Positions 9,406 through 17,898 of a stretch of 37,412 nucleotides of DNA are shown here, in pieces. The position numbers were made by a program, and so were the translations under genes. The stretch spans positions 1 through 37,412 of the forward strand of contig JAHWKB010000008.1 in NCBI GenBank assembly GCA_019348115.1, written 5' to 3'. This DNA comes from Actinomycetota bacterium. Its GTDB lineage: Bacteria; Actinomycetota; Nitriliruptoria; Nitriliruptorales; Nitriliruptoraceae. The notes under the pieces are model-generated. The model was not told the DNA's origin. It worked only from the letters and a program-made list of their open reading frames with translations, and did no database searches. The number at the start of each line of letters is the position of its first letter. Position 1 is the first letter of the stretch.

Positions 9406-10929
9406 TCACGGTGGCGCGGACGACCCCAGGGTCCAGGCTGCGGCGTCCCAGAACGCGAGCCCCGGCCAGGACGAGGGACGGATCCGCTGCACCTCCGACG
9501 ACCAGGCGTGGAGCACGCCGATGCGGTAGAGCGGCAGCACGAGGGCGTCCGCCCGGGACCGCGTCACCGCATCGGCGAAGGGCACCGACCCCGGACCGGC
9601 GGCGTCGCCGGCGAGCGCGAGCTCGCGGTCGGTGGTCGTCCCGACGAAGCTCGGCGCCGGCCCCGTCCGCAGCGCCGACAGGCGGGCGTCCCCGCTCGCG
9701 CGCGCGGCCAGGACGAACTCCGGCACCGGCTCCGCGATGAGCTCCAGGCCGCCGCCGGCGGAGCGGAGATCACGCTGCAGGGCGCGACCGGTGAACGCGA
9801 TCGCCTCGGCCCAGCGCGGGAGGACCACCGTCGGCTGACCCACCTCCACCCCAGCACCCGGGGCCACACGCGAGGCCGGGCCGTCGACACCGGGCACGAC
9901 CGACGCCGCCGGCTCGCCTGCCGGTCCGAGGAGGCCTTCGACGAGCTGGCTCACGTCGATGGCCGCCGCGACCGCGCGCCGGCGGTCGAGGGCATCCGCG
10001 CCGCCCATCCGCCCATCGGGACGCCACGACAGGGCCACCGTGGTGCCGCCGACCGGGGCGGCCGCCTCGACGCCGTCCAGACGACCTGCCCGCTCCACGC
10101 CGTTCAGCGCGAGGTAGCCCAGCACCACGTCGGCGTCGCCCCGCCGGAGCATCCCCAGCGCCGCCTCGTAGCGCGGCACGATCAGCACCTCGACACGCTC
10201 GAGGACCGGCGCACCGAGCGGACCGTCCGTGTGCGCGGTGAAGCTCGTCCGCAGACCCGGCACGTGCTCGTCGAGGACGAACGAGCCCCCGGCCACGGGG
10301 ATCCCCGCATCGAAGGCGGCGAGGCCGTCCCGAGCCAGCACGGCGGCCGGCAGCACCCCCACCCCGTCGAGGAGCGCCCACCAGCGGGCGTACGGGCGGT
10401 CGAACCTCAGCCGCACCCGATGCTCGTCGACGGAGCCGACCTCGACGAGGGGCGCGAGCTCGGCGGCGCGCGGCCCGTCGCGGAGCGCCGCGAGCGTGGC
10501 CACGACGTCGCCCGCGGTCACCGCCGAGCCGTCCGACCAGCGCCCCGGCCGGAGGTGCAGCTCGACGCCCCACCCGCCGGCGTCGGCGACGATCTCCCAG
10601 TCCTCCACCAGCGCCGGGACGAGCTGGCCCGCAGGGTCGTAGCGGAACAGGGGCAGACCCCAGAGCGCGGCGAGGTCGGCGGCCACCGGGTCGTCGCCGC
10701 GGAGGTCGAGGAACGACGCCGGGCCGTCGGGGACGGCCACCCGCACGACGCCGGCGGGCACGCGCTCCGGCAGCGCCGCGCCGGCGGAGAGGTCGACGGC
10801 CGCACGGTCGACCGGCTGCACCTCGGCGCGGGGGGCGGCGCAGGCGGCGAGGGACAGGACGGCGACGGCCACGAGCACCAGGCGACGGCGTCGTCGCGCG
10901 GGTCCCCGCACCGCTCTCAGTGGTCGCAC
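9406..10929 (-). CDS. Family 5 extracellular substrate-binding lipoprotein, 507 aa
   Basis: A predicted membrane-anchored lipoprotein of the SBP_bac_5 (peptide, nickel or opine binding) family. The signal peptide has a long Arg-rich N-region, a hydrophobic core and the lipobox LAAC at about residue 30. The mature part has the family's early blocks, such as LFRYDPAGQLVPALVEDWEI and RPGRWSDGSAVTAGDVVATL, which match the usual lead-in to the ligand domain. The rest is divergent, and no clear C-terminal signature could be recognised. The GTG start lies directly after the TAG of the upstream paralog, with GAGGAG about 9-14 nt before it, so the two are co-transcribed. No permease or ATPase gene is adjacent; the complete importer in the window lies about 4 kb beyond secG and the BlaR/BlaI pair. 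Confidence 0.82.
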   Translation of the reverse strand: MRPLRAVRGPARRRRRLVLVAVAVLSLAACAAPRAEVQPVDRAAVDLSAGAALPERVPAGVVRVAVPDGPASFLDLRGDDPVAADLAALWGLPLFRYDPAGQLVPALVEDWEIVADAGGWGVELHLRPGRWSDGSAVTAGDVVATLAALRDGPRAAELAPLVEVGSVDEHRVRLRFDRPYARWWALLDGVGVLPAAVLARDGLAAFDAGIPVAGGSFVLDEHVPGLRTSFTAHTDGPLGAPVLERVEVLIVPRYEAALGMLRRGDADVVLGYLALNGVERAGRLDGVEAAAPVGGTTVALSWRPDGRMGGADALDRRRAVAAAIDVSQLVEGLLGPAGEPAASVVPGVDGPASRVAPGAGVEVGQPTVVLPRWAEAIAFTGRALQRDLRSAGGGLELIAEPVPEFVLAARASGDARLSALRTGPAPSFVGTTTDRELALAGDAAGPGSVPFADAVTRSRADALVLPLYRIGVLHAWSSEVQRIRPSSWPGLAFWDAAAWTLGSSAPP

Positions 10930-12603
10930 CTACGGTCGCTCCTCGAGCCAGACCTGGGCGAGGTCGACCCCGCCCAGCGGGTTCAGCACGAGCCCCCGCA
11001 CCGTCGGCGCGACGACCCGGTCGTGCTCGTAGAACAGGATCGGTGCGACGACCGCCCCGTCGAGCACCCGCCGCTCGACGTCCCCGTACAGCTCGTTCCT
11101 GCGTTCCTCGTCGAGCTCCCCGCGCGCGGCGGCGAGGAGCTCGTCGATGTCCGCGGCCGCGAGACGCGTGAGGTTGTCGGCACCGATGCGGTCGGAGCCG
11201 AACAGCGGATGCAGGTAGGAGCCGGGGCTGGGGTAGTCGGCCTCCCACCCGAGCCGGAAGATCTCCATCTCGCCGGCCCGGAGCCGCTGCACGTACGGCT
11301 GCAGGTCCATGGCCTCCACCTCGACCTCGAGGCCGATGCTGCGCATGTCCCGGGCGATGGCCTGGGCGATGGCGTCGTGGGTCCGGCCGCGGTTGTGGAG
11401 GATCCGGATCGGCTCGAGCTCGCGGTCCGCCAGCAGGTCACGCGCCAGATCGGGGTCGAAACGGCAGGTCGAGCAGGCGTCCTCCTGTGCCCCCGGGATC
11501 GACGGCGGCACGATGCTCTCGGCCACCACGCGCGTCCCACGGGTCACCGACTCGACGATGCGGTCCCGGTCGATCAGCGCCGACAGCGCACGCCGCACCT
11601 CGGGGTCGTCGAAGGGCGGTACCGCGGTGTTGAAGCCGTAGTAGTAGATCGTGCTCGACAGGCCGTCGAGCAGCCCCGGCCCCGTGTAGCCGTCGTCCGA
11701 CAGGCCGAACTGCTCCACCGCCTGCGTCAACCGATCGGTCGGGACGTCCGCGACGTGCAGTTGGCCGGCCTCGATGTCGTCGTACTGCTCGTCGCGCCCG
11801 GGGTCGTCGCTGTAGATCGGGAAGACGACCTCGTCGAGTCGCGGCCCGCCCTCCTCCACCGGACGTGCGCGCGCCACGCGGATGAACTGGTCGTGCTGCC
11901 ACGGCTCCGCGAGCTGGAACGGGCCGTTGCCGATGGGACGCTCCGCGAACACCTCCGGTGCGGCGTCGGCGGCCGGTGGGACCGGCGCGAGGCTGGGGTC
12001 CGCGAGCACCTCCGGGAACTCGGCGAACGGGTAGCGCAGGCGGATCACGAGGGTGGCCGCGTCGACCGCCTCGAGGCCGGCGAGCGACGCGCCGGTGGCC
12101 TGCGCCTCCTCGAACCCCACGACGGCCTCCAGCCGGTGGGCCACGAAGGAGCGCGGCTCGGCGGTGCCGGAGGCGATGCGGTCGAAGGCGCGGACGAAGT
12201 CGGTCGCCATCACCGGCGAGCCGTCGTGGAACCGTCCCTCCGGGTCGAGCGTGAAGGTGAACTCGGTCGCGTCCTCGTTGACCTCCCAGGACCGCGCCGC
12301 CGCCGGACGAGGGCGGAGATCGCCGTCGAGCCGCACCAGCGAGTCGAAGACCGCGTCCGCGACGATCCGGCCCTCCGGGTCGGCGAGGAAGCGCGGGTCG
12401 ATCGCCGCGGGGTCGGCGCCGAGCGCGAACCGCAGCGACCCGCCGCCCGTCTCGACCGGGGCCCCGAGGTCGGGCCCGGTCGCGGTGGGCTCGGAGGCGG
12501 TCGGGCGCTCCCCGGGGCGCGCGACCTCCCGGTCCCGGCACGCGCCGGCGACGAGCGCGAGCGCGGCGACCAGCGCGAAGACGGGGAGCGTGGTCCGACG
12601 CAC
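10930..12603 (-). CDS. Family 5 extracellular substrate-binding lipoprotein, 557 aa
   Basis: A clear SBP_bac_5 member. The signal peptide ends at LVAGACRD, with the lipid-modified Cys at about residue 22. An Asp/Pro/Thr-rich linker follows, then the family blocks FALGADPAAIDPRFL, LRPRPAAARSWEVNED, FHDGSPVMATDFVRAFDR, and IGNGPFQLAEPW. The C-terminal half includes FNTAVPPFDDPEVRRALS, RIGADNLTRL and PILFYEHDRVVAP, as in oligopeptide-binding proteins of the OppA type. An unusual CSTC pair lies in the loop after IPGAQEDA. It is likely expressed with the next, more divergent paralog. It starts about 20 nt after the secG stop, so secG and the two binding proteins may form one transcript. The ligand cannot be predicted. 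Confidence 0.9.
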   Translation of the reverse strand: MRRTTLPVFALVAALALVAGACRDREVARPGERPTASEPTATGPDLGAPVETGGGSLRFALGADPAAIDPRFLADPEGRIVADAVFDSLVRLDGDLRPRPAAARSWEVNEDATEFTFTLDPEGRFHDGSPVMATDFVRAFDRIASGTAEPRSFVAHRLEAVVGFEEAQATGASLAGLEAVDAATLVIRLRYPFAEFPEVLADPSLAPVPPAADAAPEVFAERPIGNGPFQLAEPWQHDQFIRVARARPVEEGGPRLDEVVFPIYSDDPGRDEQYDDIEAGQLHVADVPTDRLTQAVEQFGLSDDGYTGPGLLDGLSSTIYYYGFNTAVPPFDDPEVRRALSALIDRDRIVESVTRGTRVVAESIVPPSIPGAQEDACSTCRFDPDLARDLLADRELEPIRILHNRGRTHDAIAQAIARDMRSIGLEVEVEAMDLQPYVQRLRAGEMEIFRLGWEADYPSPGSYLHPLFGSDRIGADNLTRLAAADIDELLAAARGELDEERRNELYGDVERRVLDGAVVAPILFYEHDRVVAPTVRGLVLNPLGGVDLAQVWLEERP

Positions 12604-12624
12604 GGGGGTCCTGCTCGTCGGGTC

Positions 12625-12849
12625 CTAGTGGACGAGGACGAGGAGGACGTTCGTGATCGTGAACCCGACGGCCGCCGCGACGGTCAGGCGGTCGAGGTTC
12701 TTCTCGACCATGGCGTTGCCGTGCAGGCCGCCACCGCCGCCGCCGAACATGTCGGACAGGCCACCACCGGTCCCCCGGTGGAGCAGGATGAACAGCACCA
12801 GCACCATCGAGAAGATCACGTGGATCACGATGAGGAAGATCTCGAGCAC
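12625..12849 (-). CDS. secG: Preprotein translocase subunit SecG, 74 aa
   Basis: A small membrane protein with two hydrophobic helices (about 2-22 and 56-73) joined by a cytoplasmic loop LLHRGTGGGLSDMFGGGGGG, the Gly-rich SecG signature, followed by NAMVEKNLDRLT. It supports SecYEG in protein export. The length is normal for actinobacteria. The GTG has AAGGA about 12 bases upstream. In many actinobacteria secG directly follows tpiA, whereas here tpiA lies more than 10 kb away, with an importer operon and other genes between them. Confidence 0.95.
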   Translation of the reverse strand: MLEIFLIVIHVIFSMVLVLFILLHRGTGGGLSDMFGGGGGGLHGNAMVEKNLDRLTVAAAVGFTITNVLLVLVH

Positions 12850-12913
12850 GGTGCCGGGGTCCTTCGGAAGCGGGTGTGCGGGCGTCGGTGACGGACCGCG
12901 GGATGTGGAGAGG

Positions 12914-12919
12914 AGGCTA
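12914..12919 (-). promoter_or_regulatory. Candidate -10 box (TAGCCT) for secG
   Basis: TAGCCT on the minus strand lies 64 nt before the secG GTG, in the gap after the BlaR1-like gene. It matches the TAGNCT pattern seen before other genes here. A small inverted repeat, GACCGC/GCGGTC at 12926-12940, lies just upstream and may end the preceding transcript. Confidence 0.35.
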
Positions 12920-12965
12920 CCAGCCGACCGCTGCGCGGTCGTCGAGCCCCCGGTCCGGGCGCTGT

Positions 12966-14339
12966 CTAGCGGACGCGGTCCTCGAGCGGCCGGCGGGTGA
13001 GCCAGTAGACGCCGAGGCCGTTCGCCTCGCTCGACAGCACCGGCGGTGAGGCGCGCCACTGGGCCACGAGCTCGTCGTCGACGCGGATGGTCGGCCGCGG
13101 CTGGATCGGGAGGCTGCGTCGGGCGTGGGCCTCGGGGCAGGTCGCCCCGCCAGCGGCGCAGGCGGCCAGTGCCGCCCGGGAGACCTCGGCCGGGTCGTCG
13201 TCGATGACCGGCGCGACGGGGGTGCGTGCGGAGCCGGTCTCGAGCTGACTGCGGCGGTAGACCTGGAAGACGCGGTGCTCGACGGGAGCCTCGGGGGTGA
13301 CCGTCGGCTCCACGGCCGAGGTCCAGACGACGGCCACGGCGTCGCGGTCGCCGGCGTCGCCCGCGACCAGCCGTGGGACCTCCATCGCCGCGCCCACCGC
13401 GACCGTCAGCACGGTCGCGACGGCGAGCAGCTCGACGCCTCCCCGCGTGCGGGTGAGAGGCGGCTGCTCCTCGACCAGGTGCTGGACGCGGCCCACGAGC
13501 GTGCCGCTGGGGACGAACGCCGCGCAGGCGGCGTCGGGCCGGCCGGCGTCGATGACCTTGAGCAGCCCGCTCGCGAGCGCACCCGGGCGGCGCGTGACCC
13601 GGACCGCGCACTGGTCGGCGGCGAGCTCGCGCTCGGTGTGGAGCTGGCGCAGCGCCCAGCGTCCGCCCGGCACGAAGAAGAAGACGTCCCGGACGATGCC
13701 GAGGAGGAGGGCGACGAGGTTGTCCCGCCGACGGAGGTGGGCCAGCTCGTGCGCGAGGACGCCCTCGAGCTCGCCGTCGTCCATGCGCTCGGTCAGCGAG
13801 CGGTCGAGGACCACCAGCGGGCGACGGATGCCGACGGCGCTGGCACCACCCGGACAGTCGTCGACGAGGGCGATCGGCGGCAACGGGACGCGCATGCCAT
13901 CGGCCACGGAGCTGGCGATGCGGTGGACGCGCGCGGTGGGCGCCGTCGCGGCACCGCCCATGAGCCGTCCCCGCGTCCGGCGCACCCGGGAGGTGCGCAG
14001 GACGATGCGGACCGCCGCGATGGCCGCCCAGGCCGCGACCGTGATCGGTGCCGCGAGCGGCGCGAAGTGGAGGTAGCTGTCCCGGATGGGCACCGGCAGC
14101 GCGTCGACGGCATCGACCGGCAGCATGACGAACGGCAGGTCGAAGCTCGTCCAGGTGAGCGCGACCACGGCCATGAGCGCACCGGCCGGCACGAGCGCGG
14201 TCGCGGCGCGGATGCCCGGCGTCCGCAGTCCGACCCGCAGCAGCAGCCGACCGAGGAGTGCCGCGGCGACCGAGGCGACGATCACACGGATCGCGATGCT
14301 CTCGGTCGGCACGCTGAGGAGGACACCCATGTCTGGCAC
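12966..14339 (-). CDS. M56-family membrane metallopeptidase (BlaR1-like), 457 aa
   Basis: A membrane zinc protease of the BlaR1/MecR1 family. Hydrophobic segments lie at about 18-37, 45-63 and 93-112. The zinc motif is VLAHELAH (195-201 region, HExxH), with the third ligand Glu238 in TERELAADQCAV. Another hydrophobic segment lies at about 302-320, followed by an extracytoplasmic tail. That tail is only about 130 residues, so it lacks the full penicillin-binding sensor of BlaR1 and the signal may not be a beta-lactam. The adjacent BlaI-type repressor is the expected cleavage target. The GTG start at 14339 lies 5 nt after the repressor stop; the ATG at 14330 is an alternative. Two Cys in the tail may form a disulfide. 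Confidence 0.9.
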   Translation of the reverse strand: MPDMGVLLSVPTESIAIRVIVASVAAALLGRLLLRVGLRTPGIRAATALVPAGALMAVVALTWTSFDLPFVMLPVDAVDALPVPIRDSYLHFAPLAAPITVAAWAAIAAVRIVLRTSRVRRTRGRLMGGAATAPTARVHRIASSVADGMRVPLPPIALVDDCPGGASAVGIRRPLVVLDRSLTERMDDGELEGVLAHELAHLRRRDNLVALLLGIVRDVFFFVPGGRWALRQLHTERELAADQCAVRVTRRPGALASGLLKVIDAGRPDAACAAFVPSGTLVGRVQHLVEEQPPLTRTRGGVELLAVATVLTVAVGAAMEVPRLVAGDAGDRDAVAVVWTSAVEPTVTPEAPVEHRVFQVYRRSQLETGSARTPVAPVIDDDPAEVSRAALAACAAGGATCPEAHARRSLPIQPRPTIRVDDELVAQWRASPPVLSSEANGLGVYWLTRRPLEDRVR

Positions 14340-14344
14340 GGAGG

Positions 14345-14746
14345 TCAGGACTCCAGGTCCCGGCGGCGTTCGACGGCGGACCGCAGCTGGTCGAGGGTGA
14401 CGTCATCGACGTCGTCGACGACCTCTGCGAGGTAGGAGGCGGCGGGCTCGGGGTAGCGCTCGAGGAGCCAGCCGAGGACCGACCCCAGGGTCTCGCGAGC
14501 GTAGTGCTCGCGCGACACGAGCGGGCGGTAGCGGTGCGCGAGTCCTGCCGTGTCACGGCGGAGCAGGCCCTTGGCGGCGAGCCGCGTCATCGTGGTCATG
14601 ACGGTCGTGTAGGCGATCTTGCGGGAGGCCGCGAGCTGGTCGTGGACGTCGCGGACGGTGGCGTCGCCGAGGCGCCAGACCACGTCCATGACGTCCTGCT
14701 CGAGCGGCCCCAAGAGGGACTCCAGGGGGTCCTTGCGGCGGGTCAC
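14345..14746 (-). CDS. BlaI/MecI/CopY-type transcriptional repressor, 133 aa
   Basis: A winged-helix repressor. The block LLGPLEQDVMDVVWRLGDA, then VRDVHDQL, then AYTTVMTTMTRLAAKGLL is the DNA-binding domain (about 10-70), and AHRYRPLVSREHY forms the wing. The C-terminal helices mediate dimerisation. Family members repress their own operon and are inactivated by the partner M56 protease, whose gene follows by 5 nt. The GTG has AGGAG about 7 bases before it. No resistance gene lies directly next to the pair; the divergent PH and MFS genes are the nearest possible targets besides self-regulation. Confidence 0.93.
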   Translation of the reverse strand: MTRRKDPLESLLGPLEQDVMDVVWRLGDATVRDVHDQLAASRKIAYTTVMTTMTRLAAKGLLRRDTAGLAHRYRPLVSREHYARETLGSVLGWLLERYPEPAASYLAEVVDDVDDVTLDQLRSAVERRRDLES

Positions 14747-14763
14747 CGCGTGCTCCTTCCTGC

Positions 14764-14790
14764 CGGTCGTCCACCCGAGGGCGACGACCG
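14764..14790. promoter_or_regulatory. 8-bp inverted repeat in the repressor leader, candidate operator
   Basis: CGGTCGTC (14764-14771) and GACGACCG (14783-14790) are perfect inverted halves 11 nt apart. They lie between the proposed -10 box (14807-14812) and the start codon of the BlaI-like gene, where an autoregulatory operator would sit. It does not match the classical TACA-N2-TGTA bla operator core, so a leader hairpin is an alternative. Confidence 0.35.
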
Positions 14791-14806
14791 TCTGCGTCGG
14801 TGCCCG

Positions 14807-14812
14807 AGCCTA
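14807..14812 (-). promoter_or_regulatory. Candidate -10 box (TAGGCT) for the BlaI/BlaR1-like operon
   Basis: TAGGCTCG on the minus strand lies about 60 nt before the GTG at 14746, leaving a leader that contains the inverted repeat and a ribosome binding site. It is the same octamer as before several other genes in the window. Confidence 0.4.
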
Positions 14813-14866
14813 CGCCCCCGCAGCGGCCAGCGCACTGACCTCCGCGGTCCGTCGGCGGGGCGGTCC

Positions 14867-14872
14867 TAGGCT
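14867..14872 (+). promoter_or_regulatory. Candidate -10 box (TAGGCT), leaderless promoter
   Basis: CCTAGGCTCG precedes the ATG at 14880 by exactly 7 nt after the hexamer, matching the arrangement at 654-667. No ribosome binding site fits. It drives the PH-domain and MFS pair and faces away from the repressor operon. Confidence 0.5.
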
Positions 14873-14879
14873 CGGCGGG

Positions 14880-15431
14880 ATGCCTCCTCCTCCGGATCGG
14901 GTGACCGTGCACGCCTCCTGGCGTGGCCTGGCCGCTGCCGTCGCCAGCCCGCTCGTCCTGCTGGGCTTCGCCGTCTCGTTGCTGGTCCTCCGCGGGCCCG
15001 GGCCCGTCGCGATCGTGGCGCTCGTCCTCGGGCTGGCTCTCGCCACGGTCACCCTGCTCGACTACCCGCGCCGGACGGAGTTCGCGCCCGACGGCGTCCA
15101 CCGCGTCTGCATGCTGCGACGTCACGTCCTCCCGTGGCCGGAGCTCGTCGCCATCGAGCGGACGGGGGGATCGGCCCGGGAGGCGTTCCGCCGGCGGGAC
15201 GAGCACGCCGCGACCACGCCCCGCGGCGGGCTCGTGGCCCGCGGCGCCGGGAAGCGACGCTTCCTCCTGACCGACCGGGTCGAGAGCCGCAGGGAGTTCG
15301 ACGAGCTGCGAGCGCTCCTGGGCCGACTGGAGGTCCCGACCGTCCTCCGCGCCGGACGGCCCAGCGCCGACGCTCCTCCCACCGATCTGTACCGGCGCAC
15401 GCGCGCCGGCGACCGCCAGGACCGCCCGTGA
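14880..15431 (+). CDS. PH-like domain membrane protein (bPH_6-type), 183 aa
   Basis: Two hydrophobic segments near the N-terminus (about 19-39 and 43-61) anchor a cytoplasmic domain. The domain reads RTEFAPDGVHRVCMLRRHV, then LPWPELVAIERTGG and a Gly/Arg-rich strand KRRFLLTDRVESRREFDEL. This resembles the small bacterial PH-type domain found in actinobacterial proteins such as CFP6, where an LRR-x-VPW-x-E block follows the strands. The role is unknown. The ATG at 14880 is chosen because of the leaderless promoter 7 nt before it. Its stop overlaps the start of the MFS gene (GTGA), so the two products are made together. Confidence 0.75.
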   Translation: MPPPPDRVTVHASWRGLAAAVASPLVLLGFAVSLLVLRGPGPVAIVALVLGLALATVTLLDYPRRTEFAPDGVHRVCMLRRHVLPWPELVAIERTGGSAREAFRRRDEHAATTPRGGLVARGAGKRRFLLTDRVESRREFDELRALLGRLEVPTVLRAGRPSADAPPTDLYRRTRAGDRQDRP

Positions 15432-16783
15432 GCGCCACGACCGACCAGCCCACCCCTGCCGGCGAGCACGATCCGCTCGGTCGCAACTACCGCAAGCTGT
15501 GGACCGCGAGCTTCATCTCCAACCTCGGCGACGGCGTCGACGCCGCGGCCCTGCCCCTCCTCGCGGCGGCGCTCACCCGTGACCCGACGCTGTTCGCCGG
15601 CGTGGCGGTCGCGGGCCGCCTCCCCTGGCTCGTGTTCGCGCTCCAGGCGGGCGCGATCGCCGACCGGGTCGACCGCCGGCGCCTCATGGCCGGCGCGAAC
15701 GTCGTCCGGTTCGCGCTGATGGCGGTCCTCGGTGTCGCCGTCCTCGGCGACTGGGCCAGCATCTGGCTGCTCTACGTCGTGGCGTTCTCGCTCGGCATCG
15801 CCGAGACGCTGTTCGACAACGCGGCCCAGGCGATCATGCCCAGCGTCGTGACCCGGCCGCAGCTCGAGCGCGCCAACGGGCGCCTCTACGCCGGCGAGAT
15901 GGTGGCGAACCAGTTCCTCGGCCCGCCCCTCGGTGGCTTCCTGTTCGCGGTCGCCGCCGCCGTCCCGATCCTGCTCGACGCCGGCACGTTCCTCGTCGCC
16001 GCCGGGCTGATCGCCTGGATGACCGGCAGCTACGCCGCCCGACGGCCGACCCCGACAGCGGCGGCCGGCGGCCCCGGCGTGGTCGCCGACCCGGACCCGA
16101 CCGCAGCGGCGCGGGACGACGCCCAGCCGGCCATCGGGGAACTCCCGAGGCGGCGGATGCGGGCCGAGATCGCCGAGGGGCTCGGCTGGCTGTGGGGCCA
16201 CCGGCTCCTGCGGACGCTCGCCGTCCTGCTCGGGTTCATGAACGGGCTGTCGATGATGTTCTTCGCGACGTTCGCGCTGTTCGCGACCGATCCGGACATC
16301 CTGGGGCTCGGCGAGATCGGGTTCGGGTTCCTGCTGACGGCCGGCGCCGCCGGTTCGGTGCTCGCGAGCCTCGTGGCGGGGCGCATCGTCGAGCGCGTCG
16401 GCCGCGGACCGACGCTGTGGACGACCCTGATCGGCTCCGTCGTCATCCCGGTCGCGACCGGAGCGAGCTCGGACGCCTTCGTCGTCGGCGCCTTGTCCGC
16501 CGGCTTCGGCTTCGTCGCCGTGGTGTGGAACGTCGTGACGGTGTCGCTCCGGCAGACCATCATCCCGGACGAGCTGCTCGGACGGGTCAACTCCGTCTAC
16601 CGCTTCATCGGGTGGGGCTCGATGCCGATCGGCGCGTTCCTCGGCGGCCTCATCGCCAGCTCGTTCGGGCTCCGCGCCCCCTGGTACGTCGCCGGCGGGG
16701 TGATGGCCCTCGCGCTGCTCCCCGCGACGCGGGTCATCACCTCACGCACCATCGAGGAGGCGCGCGCCGCGGCGCAGGACTGA
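15428..16783 (+). CDS. MFS transporter (MFS_3, EntS-like exporter family), 451 aa
   Basis: A polytopic inner-membrane transporter of about twelve helices. It starts with LWTASFISNLGDGVDAAALPLL. Motif A in loop 2-3 is AIADRVDRRRLMAGANVVRF, in pieces, and the mirror motif in the second half is GRIVERVGRGPTLW. The helix 4-5 region AETLFDNAAQAIMPSVV and the late RQTIIPDELLGRVNSVYRF are typical of the MFS_3 group, which includes enterobactin and drug exporters. A Pro/Ala-rich central loop (about 205-245) joins the halves. The GTG overlaps the stop of the PH gene by 4 nt. The substrate is unknown; drug or siderophore export is only a family-based guess. Confidence 0.92.
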   Translation: MSATTDQPTPAGEHDPLGRNYRKLWTASFISNLGDGVDAAALPLLAAALTRDPTLFAGVAVAGRLPWLVFALQAGAIADRVDRRRLMAGANVVRFALMAVLGVAVLGDWASIWLLYVVAFSLGIAETLFDNAAQAIMPSVVTRPQLERANGRLYAGEMVANQFLGPPLGGFLFAVAAAVPILLDAGTFLVAAGLIAWMTGSYAARRPTPTAAAGGPGVVADPDPTAAARDDAQPAIGELPRRRMRAEIAEGLGWLWGHRLLRTLAVLLGFMNGLSMMFFATFALFATDPDILGLGEIGFGFLLTAGAAGSVLASLVAGRIVERVGRGPTLWTTLIGSVVIPVATGASSDAFVVGALSAGFGFVAVVWNVVTVSLRQTIIPDELLGRVNSVYRFIGWGSMPIGAFLGGLIASSFGLRAPWYVAGGVMALALLPATRVITSRTIEEARAAAQD

Positions 16784-16803
16784 CCGCCGGCGTCGTGGGC
16801 GGC

Positions 16804-17898
16804 TCAGGCCTGCGTGATCCCGGTCTCGGACTCCGCGAGGTGGACCTCGCGGCCGAGCTCCTTGACCCGCTGCACCAGCGTCTCGTCCGGCCCGAGGGCG
16901 TAGTGACAGCTGGCCCAGTGCCCCGGTCGGACCTCCAGCAGCGGCGGGACGTCGGTCACGCAGTTGTCCTGGGCGATCGGGCAACGGGTGTGGAACCGGC
17001 AGCCGCTCGGCGGGTCCGACGGGCTCGGGAGGTCACCCTCGAGGATGATCCGCTCGCGCGAGTGCTCGAGGTCGGGGTCCGCGACGGGGACCGCGGACAG
17101 GAGCGAGTGGGTGTAGGGGTGCGCCGGCGCCTCGTAGAGCTCGTCGCGGTCGGCGAGCTCCACGATCTGCCCGAGGTACATCACGGCCACGCGGTCCGAG
17201 ATGTGGCGGACGACCGACAGGTCGTGGGCGATGAAGAGGTAGGAGAGCTCGAACTCCTCCTGGAGGTCCTCGAGGAGGTTCAGGACCTGCGCCTGCACCG
17301 ACACGTCGAGCGCGGAGACCGGCTCGTCCAGGACGACGAGGTCCGGGTTGACGGCGAGCGACCGGGCGATCCCGATCCGCTGGCGCTGGCCGCCGGAGAA
17401 CTCGTGCGGGTAGCGGTTGCCGTGCTCCGGCGACAGCCCGACGGCGGCGAGGAGGGCGCCCGCGCGCTGCCGCGCCTCCTTCTTGTCCGTGCCGTGGATC
17501 TGCAGCGGCTCGGAGATGATGTCCTGGATCGGCATGCGGGGGTTCAGCGACGCGAACGGGTCCTGGAACACCATCTGCATGTCCTGGCGGAGCTCGCGCA
17601 TCCGCCGGTTGCCGGCCGCGACCACGTCCTCGCCCTTGAAGCGCACCTCACCGCTCGTCGGCTCGACCAACCGCAGGAGCGTGCGACCGAGCGTGGTCTT
17701 CCCGCAGCCGGACTCCCCCACGATCCCCAGGGTCTCGGTGTGGCCGAGGGTGAACGAGACGCCGTCGACGGCGTGGACGCTCCCGACCTGCTTGCGGAGG
17801 ATGCCCGCGCGGATCGGGTAGTGCTTGACGAGGTCGGTGACCTCGAGGACGGGGTCGCCGGTCGGCGTGGTCGCGACGGAGCGATCGGTGGCCGTCAT
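16804..17898 (-). CDS. oppF: Oligopeptide-type ABC importer ATPase, OppF-like, 364 aa
   Basis: The second ATPase of an Opp/Dpp-type importer. Walker A is GESGCGKTT (61-69), the Q loop contains [14 protein letters not shown], the signature is [15 protein letters not shown], and Walker B is [12 protein letters not shown] with the catalytic Glu present, followed by the H loop [12 protein letters not shown]. After the ATPase comes the OppD/F C-terminal extension with the Cys-rich [14 protein letters not shown]. The early phrase [17 protein letters not shown] is typical of OppF. The ATG overlaps the oppD stop (ATGA). It is the last gene of the importer operon. Peptides are the usual substrates, but nickel or glycosides are possible. 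Confidence 0.93.
   Translation of the reverse strand: MTATDRSVATTPTGDPVLEVTDLVKHYPIRAGILRKQVGSVHAVDGVSFTLGHTETLGIVGESGCGKTTLGRTLLRLVEPTSGEVRFKGEDVVAAGNRRMRELRQDMQMVFQDPFASLNPRMPIQDIISEPLQIHGTDKKEARQRAGALLAAVGLSPEHGNRYPHEFSGGQRQRIGIARSLAVNPDLVVLDEPVSALDVSVQAQVLNLLEDLQEEFELSYLFIAHDLSVVRHISDRVAVMYLGQIVELADRDELYEAPAHPYTHSLLSAVPVADPDLEHSRERIILEGDLPSPSDPPSGCRFHTRCPIAQDNCVTDVPPLLEVRPGHWASCHYALGPDETLVQRVKELGREVHLAESETGITQA

Noticed and set aside
9508-12891. Open frame of 1127 codons on the plus strand opposite two binding proteins and secG
   Set aside because: It crosses three well-supported minus-strand genes and their gaps and has a low-complexity, charged translation. It is a shadow of GC-rich coding sequence.
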